The notes beneath the pieces were generated by a model, which saw only the letters and a program-made list of their open reading frames with translations, was not told the DNA's origin and ran no database searches. Positions 55,591 through 64,000 of a stretch of 64,000 nt of DNA are shown here, one piece after another (within the stretch, counting starts at the first letter, position 1; each line of letters begins with the position of its first letter). The position numbers were made by a program, and so were the translations under genes. Source of the stretch: Proales similis. Lineage: Eukaryota > Rotifera > Eurotatoria > Ploima > Proalidae. The stretch is taken from positions 1,178,001-1,242,000 of the forward strand of contig JAGVRJ010000008.1 of assembly GCA_019059635.1 (NCBI GenBank). The letters run 5' to 3'.

Positions 55591-58134
55591 ATGTCGGTAG
55601 TTGGCTTTGATATCGGAAACTTCAAAAGCACTGTCGGTGTTGCTCGTGCAGGAGGCATTGACATTGTAGCAAATGAATACTCTGACCGTCTAACACCTAC
55701 ATACGTCTCATTTGCGAACAAACAACGCTTTCAAGGAAATGCCTCCAAACAGCAAGAAATCATGAACCATAAGAACACTGTTACGGGCTTCAAGCGTCTT
55801 ATCGCCCGAAAGATGAGTGATCCTCAAGTTCAAGAGGAGAACACTTATTACCCGCTTCGATTGACCAATGGCCCGAATGAGAAAGTTCTTATTAATGTTA
55901 ACTACATGGACGAAGTGAGAAGCTTGACACCAGAACAAATCACCGCAATGTTTTTGAAGAAATTGAAATCTATTGCTGAGAGTAATTTGCAAACTTCGGT
56001 TGTGGATTGTGTGATTTCTGTACCCTGCTACATAACCGATGCTGAACGACGGGCAATCCTTGACGCAGCTCAAGTAGCCGGACTTAATTGCCTGAAATTA
56101 ATGAACGAGACAACTGCGGTCGCTCTCTGCTATGGCCTTTATCACTCAAACTTGCCAGCTGAGGGAGAGAAGCCTCATCGAGTTGCATTTGTTGATATGG
56201 GCTATGCTCATCTCCAAGCCAGCATTGTAGAGTTTAACAAAGGTCGTCTAAAGGTTGTTGGAACGACATTCGATCAACGCCTGGGAGGCCGAGACTTGGA
56301 TCTAGTCCTATGGAACCATCTTCGCCAAGAATTCGCCGAGCGTCTCAAGTTAGACGCTGCCACTAATGTGCGTGCTAGTCTACGATTAAGAGCCGAATGC
56401 GAAAAACTCAAGAAGCTCATGTCTACCAACTCATCTGCGATTCCAATCAATATTGAATGCTTTATGAATGACTGTGATGTGAGCTCGAAAGTGAAGCGTG
56501 AAGACTTCGAAAATATGAGTGAAAATCTCCTGGCTCGAGTGCGAACTACTCTTGAGCGTTTGCTGGCAGAAACCAAACTCTCGCCAGATGATATTGACCT
56601 GGTCGAAATTGTTGGTGGCTCGACTCGTATACCAATCATCAAGCAGATTGTTCAAGATGTTTTCAAGAAGGCTCCTTCAACCACTTTGAATGCTGATGAG
56701 GCTTGTGCTCGAGGATGTACAATTATGTGCGCTATTCTCAGTCCAACTTTTAAAGTAAAGGATTTCAAGATCGAAGAGAGCCAACTTTTCCCCATCACTA
56801 TCTCGTGGACAGGAACAGAAAAGGAGGACAATGAACTTGAAGTTTTTCCTCAACACTCGAAAATACCCGGCACAAAAATACTCACAATATATAAAAGTGA
56901 GCCATTCGAAATAGAAGCAAGATATCGATTTCCGAACAATATTCCATTCAATGAAGCTCGCATCGGACGCTTCGTTGTCGATAACGTGGTCCCAAATGCA
57001 CAGGGTGGAAAAAGCGAAATCAAACTTAAAGCCAGAATCAATAAAAATGGTCTATTCGAAATTGCTTCGCCGCAAATAATTGAGACATTTGAGGTCGAAG
57101 TCCCGGAAGAAGTAGCCAAAACAGAAGATAATTCGCAAAACATGGAAACTGATGCCGAATCCAGTGAAGATCAAACAAATAACAAGAATCCTGATCAGAC
57201 AAGCGAAAATGGAGAGGAAAAAATGAATGATGCTTCTAGCCCAACTCCGACTCCTAACAATGACACCCCCAAGGTCATGACGAAAAAGAAAAAGACTAAA
57301 ACCATTGACCTACAGCTGGGTATTCAAGTGGCGCAAATGACGCGCGAGGAGCTCAACTATTTTACGGAACAAGAGCTTGCTATGGCTCAACAAGACCGAA
57401 AAGAGAGAGAGCGAGCGGAGGCTAAAAATTCGGTCGAGGAGTACATTTATGAAATTCGTGACAAACTCTCAAACGAATACGAAAATTACATTCAGAACGA
57501 CATGAGGGGTTCTTTTATGGAGCTTTTAGAGAAAACTGAATCCTGGCTCTATAGCGAGGAGGCCGAAGAATGTGAAAAAAGTGTCTATGTTGATCAACTT
57601 CAGAAGCTAAGAGATATTGGTGAGCCAGTCCGAAAGCGCTACAAAGAAAGCCAAGAGCGTCCTAAAGCTTTCGAAGAAATGGGCCGTTCACTACAACTTA
57701 TCAAGAAGGCTGTTGATCAATATTACCAAAACGACGAAAAGTACCAGCATCTGGAGAAAACAGAGATAGAAAAGCTTGTCAAATATGTTCAGGAAAAAAT
57801 GAACTGGTTCGAGGAAAAAAACAATGCGATTAGCAAAATGAAGCCAACCGATGACCCTGTGGTTTTAGCTTCTCAAATTAAAGATCAAAAAGATGTAAGT
57901 TAAATAATACAAATCATTTCAATGTTGAAATCTAAATTCAGAGCTGACATTTCCTCAAACAAGGCACTGGAAAAGCACGCCTGGTCTATTTTGAATAAAC
58001 CAAAGCCAAAGGTTGAACCTCCCAAACAATCGGACAAGAACGAGAAGGAACAAACTCAGCCTGATCAACAAACAAATAAAAACGGGGATGCGAATGCGAA
58101 CTCAAAGTCCGATGGCAATATGGAAACCGATTAG
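55591..58134 (+). CDS. HSPA4: HSP110-family chaperone / HSP70 nucleotide exchange factor
   Basis: Two exons, 55591-57894 and 57964-58134, phase 0, 69-bp intron; 824 aa, human HSPA4 840. The ATG at 55591 gives the canonical MSVVGFDIGN start. Nucleotide-binding domain motifs: DRLTPTYVSF, VDCVISVPCYITDAERRAIL, LKLMNETTAVALCYGLY, DLVEIVGGSTRIPIIKQIV. The acidic loop (about residues 505-590) and the helical C-terminal domain are present; the last exon carries KPKPKVEPPKQ and ends METD. HSP110 proteins exchange nucleotide on HSP70 and hold aggregating clients. Two earlier AGs at 57940-57943 would shift the frame; only the AG at 57962-57963 keeps the conserved tail. Confidence 0.96.
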
Positions 58135-58252
58135 AAACCTTTAAATTTTCCTTTAGATTTTTGGATTTTAAAAAAAAAGTCTTTTGAAAGCGTTCCGTAT
58201 TTACTAGATTATCTCTTTAAAATGGAAAACTTGAAATAATAACTTATAAAAG

Positions 58253-60315
58253 TCAGCCATCAAGCTCTTCTTCATTTCCGAATTCGTTTTTCCAATGGCC
58301 AGATTTACCACCGAGCTTGTGTTCGAGTCTAATGTTGCTTATAACAGCGTCCTTCTGCATTGCTTTGCACATATCGTAGATCGTCAGAAGTGCAATTGTA
58401 CAAGCAGTCAAAGCTTCCATCTCCACGCCCGTCTTACTCTGGGATATCTTGCATATGGCCTCACAGTGAATTCGATTGAGATCGGCTTGTGGAATCAAAT
58501 TGACTTCACAACAATCCAGCTGAATCGAATGGCAAAGAGGAATCAGGCCAGCCGTTTGTTTTGATGCTTGAATTCCTGCTAATTGAGCAACAACAAGAGC
58601 ATTTCCTTTTTTCAACCGATCATTAGAGATGGCTTGGAAGGTAATCTTGTTGAGTTGTATATAACCAGAAGCCTTTGCTTCTCGGTTACTCGGCATTTTT
58701 GATCCAACATCAACTTGCTTAGGCTTGCCTGTTTCTTGATCAATATGTGTCAATTTCTGGTTAACTTCTTGTTCTATCTTGGTTGTTTCTAGTTGATTGT
58801 ATGGACTCTCCTGCTTTAGCGTTCTAACTGTAAAGAAATTTCTCTGGCTTTTGTACAAATAAATCTGATTTGAGCAACTATCAAATAAGTGAATCATCGG
58901 GTTGTTGATTGTTTTTTTTGATCTATCTAATGTTAAAGGGCTAAAATGACTATCTGATTATGGTTAAAAATAGAATTTGAGCTTAATAAAAATGGTATAG
59001 AATCTTACCCTCCAATCAAAATCATCGGACGATTTTTCATGTTAGGAAGGTTAAGCATTCCTGCGTGCTTTTCTTTTTTTCGTTTTATTGCTGCACTGAC
59101 CAACTCGGCAAGTTCTTCATGAGTAGCATTTCGACGCACTGCATCTCTTAAGCTTATCTCCGCATTCCCAAACAAGCAAACTTTCAAATTTCCATCTGCT
59201 GTCAAGCGAATCCGGTTACAAGTATGACAAAAGTGCTCGCTCATGGATGTAATGAAACCAAATTGTCCTTTATAGCCTTGAATTTTAAATCCCTGTCAGG
59301 ACACAGTGTTGATTTATCAATCGACTCTTAATGCCACAATAAACGAGCTTACTTTTGAAGTGTCGTTTTCATCATCTTGAATTTTTTGAATTTTTTCTGT
59401 GTCGAACCGAGTGGCAATAATCTTAAGCATTTCGCGAAAAGAAACCATTTTCTTGGTGTTCCATTTATTTCCATCAAACGGCATATATTCAATGAACCTA
59501 ACATCTAAATTCTAAACAAATTTAAAAAACTTTAACAATGAGAAATTTCCGTAAAGCATCAATACTTGATCTCTTGTTAGCTCAATAAAGTCACATATCT
59601 CGTCGTCGTTTAGGCCCTTCATTACCACACAATTCACCTTAAGACAGTTGAAAAATGATAAGGTCTAAAAATTAATTTGAAATCCAAATTTGTTTACTTT
59701 AACCGGGGAGAAGCCAAATTGCAAGGCCGCCTTTATTCCTTTCATGGTCTTTTCCCATCCTCTCCGCTTAGCGATAAACTCAAACTTTTTTTCTTGCAAA
59801 GTATCAAGGCTGATGTTGAGCTGGCTTAGGCCCGCTTTTTTTAAATCCTCAATTTTTCTCGGAAGCAAAATCCCATTAGTGGTCATTGCAATTTTTGAAA
59901 GGCCTTCAATCTGCCCTATTTTCCGCACAATGTCCACGCAGTCGTGACGAACCAAAGGTTCCCCGCCAGTAAAACGGACCTTATTTACTCCGATTGAAAC
60001 GAAGAATTTCACTATCTGATAAATTTCATCCGAATTAAGAAGCTTTTCATTCGGAGTGAGCTGAACACCCTCCTCTGGCATGCAGTATGTACCTTATTTA
60101 CGTTAAAGTAAGGCGTTTTAAAACTTCATAGCATGAAACTTACATCTTAGATTGCACCTTTCAGTTAGAGACACTCTTAGATAGGTATGTTGTCTACCAA
60201 AAGTATCCTCAAGCAATTTGAGTTCATTTCTGTTTAAATTTGGACCTTTGGAGCTAGAATTTCGAATTGAGCAAATTGCTGGGTGAAGAATTGTCTTAAA
60301 CAACTTGGTTCTCAT
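58253..60315 (-). CDS. MOCS1: Molybdenum cofactor biosynthesis protein 1 (MOCS1A-MOCS1B)
   Basis: Six exons (60315-60144, 60092-59698, 59637-59566, 59511-59353, 59292-59009, 58940-58253), in phase; 589 aa fused. The MoaA-like radical-SAM part has C54-x3-C58-x2-C61 ([15 protein letters not shown], built across splice 1), [28 protein letters not shown] and the second cluster [17 protein letters not shown]. It ends PMILIGG. The MoaC-like part has [28 protein letters not shown] and [12 protein letters not shown]. Together they convert GTP to cyclic pyranopterin monophosphate in mitochondria. The fifth exon ends ..GGA GG|GTAAGA: left unspliced it gives GG then TAA (361-aa MOCS1A with the required C-terminal double glycine); spliced it fuses to MOCS1B. 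The stop lies 118 bp from that of HSP110. Confidence 0.95.
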
Positions 60316-60714
60316 CTAATCAAGCAGAAAAATAAAAATGCTTCAAAAATCTTTTGATCATCTGAAATCTTCTTTCTGCCAAAAAATCTTGAAAAAATAA
60401 GTTCAAGTAGAAACATTAAATCAAAACCAAATGCTCCAAAACGTCCATACATGCTCGTCCCATAATAGTTTTATCTGCTTGAAACGCTCTCTAGATAAGA
60501 AACAGACAAGCATGTCTCGAAATTTTAATCGGGCGTTCAGGTAACATAAGTGAGCTTGCATAAAAATTGTCTGAATAATTTGATGCCTGCGATACCTGAC
60601 TTGAAATAATTATGACTTGAGTCTAAATTGAAGCATGTTAAAGCATGTCGAATTCATGCTTACATCTGCTATAAATAAGTATTTTTAATTTCATGCTTTT
60701 TCAAAGAAAAGTCA
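60316..60714. other. Divergent intergenic region, MOCS1 / CHFR
   Basis: About 400 bp between divergent ATGs, probably a shared promoter region. Nothing else recognised. Confidence 0.45.
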
Positions 60715-62852
60715 ATGGATGAAGAGATTTGGGCAACTTTAAGACGGTGTGATCTCTCCACCAATAAGAGTCTTCATAGCTGCATTCCGATTCAGCTTAA
60801 AAAGTCAAAGTACACTTTGGGAAGATCCGAAGGTTTTTAAATAGTCTTTGAATTTAAACATGAACAAACCATGAGATACTGGGAACATTTTCTAGAATGT
60901 GATATTCGTTTGGATGCAACTCGTTACGTTTCTGCGAAGCATTTTTCAATTGAAAAGGATTGCTTCGACCAGAAAAGTGCTTGGCTCGTGGATTCAAGTC
61001 GAAACGGCTGCTTAATTAACTTCAAGCAAAGAGTTAAAGGACAAGTAAGAACTTAAATAGCTTTCTAGCTCTTTGAATCAGTTAATTCAAAAAATTCAGA
61101 AAACTAAAGTGCAAGATGGTGATTGCATATGTGTCGTGTATAGAAAGAATGAACCCGAATTAAGTAAATGATGTCAACTCTTTTTCGCGTAAAATTTAAC
61201 AAAAACCTTTTTTTTCAGATGTTGTCTTTAAATTTGAGAGAGTTTATCAAAACCAAGAGAGCGAATTATCTAAAAACAGCGACGAAAGCTTCACAAGTCG
61301 AGATAAAAGAGTATTAGAAAAAGAAGAAAAAGATGAGCCGATAAAGAAACAAAAAAGCTCAGAGAGAAGCGACTGTTCTCGAGCAACTGATTGCCAAGAA
61401 GAATTAAAAACCATGAAACAGCAGGAATGCTGTTCAAATGAGCCAGAGCCAAATTACCTAAATAAGATGGCTGAATCACTTAACTGTAGTATTTGCTTCG
61501 AAGTTTTTCATGATTGTGTCAGGTAAACATTCGAGATGACTTATTTTATAGATTAGATTTGGTTGCTTAATTGAACGCTCTAAATTACAGTATACAGCCT
61601 TGTTTGCATTCATTTTGCGGCGGCTGTTTATCGGAGTACATGGAAAAATCCAATAAATGTCCAATATGTCGACAGGAAGTGATCAAAATTGGAAAAAATC
61701 ATTTGATAAACAATTTGGTTGAAGCATTGGCAGAGAACGATCCTCACATGCAGCGCTCCCAATTAGACATTGACGCTCTAAATAGAAAAAACAAGTTCAA
61801 GGGCGATTTAGTAAATATTCAACTTGTCTTGGTTGGTATAATTCCTATTAAATTTTAGTCAAGGTGTTTGCATTCGATTCGAAAAAACCGCTCAAATTAT
61901 CCGATGGTAAAGAGCAAGAGGAGAGCAATACACCAGAAACACTCTGGTCAGAAGGCGAAGAAGAAGATGGTGATAATGATTATCAAGAAGATGAAGAGGA
62001 TATCGACTATCCTGCCGACGGTTTTGCTAGAAACATAATGGTCCCAGTTCCAAACGTTAACATGTAACTAGCAAGTTATGACTTCAGGAAGCTAAAAGTT
62101 TTCATGGGCATTTCTAGCCATGGATTTAACTTGCCGCTCTACAACCAACCGGCACGCTTCGTTTGCCGACAATGTCCAGGAAATAGGCAGAATCTGGAAG
62201 AGGCCCCTTTCTACATGTGTACTCCCTTCCAGAACCACGTGCTGTGCCAATGCTGCTTTCAAGCGTTTCCTGATCGAGCAGATGATCTTCGGCTCAACCC
62301 TCGGCTACCGAGGCAGCATTGCTCGATGTGTTTTCAGCCATATTGCCACTTGTATTGGAAGTGTCTAAAACCTGGCTGCGTTGGCTGTCTTGTGAAGTTT
62401 AAAGATCTCAAATTGGGCGACGAGTGCCTTCAACAGATAATCAATGACAATCAATTCGAATCAAAGCTCTTTACCAAATGGCTTTTTAAGAGGCAAAAAT
62501 CTATAGAGGATTTGTTTATAGAATGCAAGAGATTGCTTATAGATGGCAGTATTGCGTTCGAAACCGTAACCAGTCAAAATGCGCTGGATAAAGTTGTGTG
62601 CCGGGAATGTGGAATAAAGTTATTGAAAGAACTTGTGTACAATTACAGAAAGCAACTGCCTGCTTCTGAAACAAAAGAATTCGGTGAGCGTCCTAATTGC
62701 CGATGGGGAAAAGGATGCCGAACTCAAAAGCACAATCAGGAACATGCAAGGTAAAAATAACGACCCTTCACAACGTTTTTAACATTAATCGAAGCGTAAA
62801 CGTTAGGAAATTCAATCACATTTGCGAGCCTTTTGACAGCAATCAGCATTAA
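60715..62852 (+). CDS. CHFR: E3 ubiquitin ligase CHFR (FHA-RING-PBZ)
   Basis: Eight exons (60715-60832, 60896-61044, 61100-61163, 61219-61522, 61591-61810, 61864-62020, 62099-62750, 62807-62852), phases agree; 569 aa, human 664. FHA domain, residues about 5-110 (YTLGRSEECDIRLD, VSAKHFSIEKD, DGDCICVVYRKNEPE). RING finger, about 195-240 (LNCSICFEVFHDC, CLHSFCGGCLSEY, KCPICRQ). An acidic linker, the Cys-rich region (VCRQCPGNRQN, CSMCFQPYCHLYWKC) and a C-terminal PBZ zinc finger for poly(ADP-ribose): RPNCRWGKGCRTQKH completed by KFNHICE in the last exon. CHFR enforces the early mitotic (antephase) checkpoint. The junction 62020/62099 uses a weak donor (gttttg); alternatives leave an in-frame TAA. 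Confidence 0.94.
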
Positions 62853-63448
62853 ACTTTCAAAAGCTCTCAACTTAGATTCTTATTAAGATAAATGTAAACA
62901 AATAAATCATGAACAAAAAACCCTAAAGTGAACAAATGTTAGTGTATGTTTGCTCAGTAATGTACATTTATGGGATTTTAAATAGACGCCGAGCGTGTCT
63001 AGGAGCCATTTCATTAAGAGCCTGAAGAATTTAAGAAAGATGCTTTCTGTCATTGCTCGTCGAGGTTATCTCTTTTCTACTATTCAAGTGCTAGCTTTTT
63101 CTTAAATATTGAATTGTTAGCTTTACCGAATACACTAAGATTAAGTAATTTGGTACGCCAATCTCATCACGGCAGCCACAGCGGAGATCATCAAAGAAGC
63201 TTTCTTACTTACACGACTGCGGGAGCAGGTCTTTGTGGCATATTTCTTGGCGTGAGTTTCTAAAATTATTTTCTTTTGAATCATCAACAATCGCAATAAA
63301 ATTTTTGATTGTAGATTCTCCTTACGCAGGACTTTAGTCGATAAATTTGTCCCAAATTTAGCCTTATGACGACCAGAGTAGTTAGAAGCATCAATCATCA
63401 CTTATTCGCTTAGAAAAATAAATATGCCAAAGACCGAATTTTTATTCA
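62853..63448. other. Intergenic region
   Basis: 3' flank of CHFR; poly(A)-like aataaat near 62900. A frame at 63141-63398 (-) has no family, splice or codon-use support. Confidence 0.4.
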
Positions 63449-63943
63449 TCAATTCATGGATGCAAAATTGAAAGGCAACCCAAAAACAAGTTGCAAAGGG
63501 AGAACAAGGAGTGGAATCAAAATGAGGCCAAAAGTTCGTTGACGAACGGACACTCCACTGCCAAAGAGAGTTGAATCTATTTTTATAGCTTAAGCATGGC
63601 CAACCTTTGAGTTTGATTAAATTTAACTTACTTGAACAGTTGAAACTGATCTCAAGACGAATTGGTCTACGGTAAAGGTTCGAAGGTATTTCATTGTATT
63701 CCCTAAACAGATTACCGATGTAATCAGGCCTTAATTCGCAAATACTTCGATCTGCTCTTTTGTTGCACATATCTTGACTTGCACCAGGATTCTCAGTCAC
63801 AGTAAAAGATGTAAAAGAATCGCACGACTGGTCAGACTGCTGAGATGGCGCAAATAATAAATCGAGCTCTTGAACAAGGACTTGAGTGCTCGGGGGGCAT
63901 AACAACAGATACGGCGGGTGCTGATTTCTGCAAACCTTTTGAG
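63449..63943 (-). CDS. C-terminal exons of a secreted or GPI/membrane-anchored protein (partial)
   Basis: Two phased exons: about 63943-63632 and 63576-63449 (55-bp intron, donor gtaagt, acceptor aaatag, phase 1). Upstream exons would lie beyond the window edge. The encoded segment has several cysteines (VCRNQHPPYLLLC, MCNKRADRSICELRPDY), then ISFNCSNSTLFGSG with an NST sequon, and a strongly hydrophobic C-terminus (GLILIPLLVLPLQLVFGLPF) ending ASMN. That pattern suggests a GPI-anchor signal or a terminal membrane segment. Family not recognised; the exact upstream exon boundary is uncertain. Confidence 0.45.
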
Positions 63944-64000
63944 CTTGTAAAGATTTTTAAAATAAGGCAAATCAACATCAAAAAGAAATTTATTTTACTT

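Noticed and set aside
57895-57943. Apparent frameshift between the two HSP110 exons
   Set aside because: It arises only if the first AG is taken as acceptor; the AG at 57962-57963 restores the frame and the conserved tail.
63141-63398. Minus-strand ORF of about 86 codons
   Set aside because: No homology or splice support; it lies in the 3' flank of CHFR and an alternative splicing reading is equally possible.

Overview
This is nuclear DNA from a compact animal genome. Almost every gene is split by GT-AG introns of about 41 to 80 bp, intergenic distances range from tens of bases to 2 kb, and the base composition is AT-leaning. The gene set is metazoan. A BRE-3/egginghead-type mannosyltransferase points to a protostome. 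SPATA18, CHFR, PLAC8 and fused MOCS1, which are often missing from fly and nematode genomes, fit a small-genome lophotrochozoan such as a miniature annelid, but the species is not proven. I found no prokaryotic operons, CRISPR, prophage, rRNA or convincing tRNA. All exon models were built by hand from splice consensus, reading phase and remembered family sequence; none was checked against RNA or a database.

Layout. 0-9 kb, all on +: MID1IP1/Spot14-like (cut by the window edge), DLGAP scaffold, an activin-like TGF-beta ligand, a mariner-type MITE, CCDC6. 9-15.6 kb: ribonucleotide reductase small subunit (-), a single-pass membrane protein (+), PLAC8 (-), two poorly characterised genes (+). 15.7-24 kb: ADRM1/Rpn13 (+), ALG5 (-), Rab10-like (-), SEC61B (+), an unrecognised protein. 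24.7-32 kb: ankyrin/SOCS-box protein (+), an uncharacterised five-exon gene (-), YEATS2 (+), SNF8/VPS22 (+), a two-domain thioredoxin ER protein (-). 32-41 kb is more AT-rich and holds three intronless minus-strand genes: a peptide-type GPCR, egh/bre-3, and a transposase-like ORF of about 854 codons. 41-47 kb: SPATA18 (mitochondria-eating protein) with a 2.1 kb intron, then a small unknown gene. 47.8-64 kb: MTMR2-type myotubularin, CCT8, fibrillarin, HSP110, MOCS1, CHFR, and the end of a membrane or GPI-anchored protein.

Most of these genes are unrelated housekeeping functions packed back to back, often as divergent pairs sharing a short upstream region (fibrillarin/HSP110, Rab10/SEC61B, MOCS1/CHFR, the 149-aa gene/YEATS2) or convergent pairs ending 50 to 300 bp apart. 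I see no dedicated multi-gene system. The points most worth a second look are the transposase-like ORF, the MOCS1 exon whose splice donor overlaps the MOCS1A stop codon, the outsized SPATA18 intron, and several small multi-exon genes that long-ORF searches miss.
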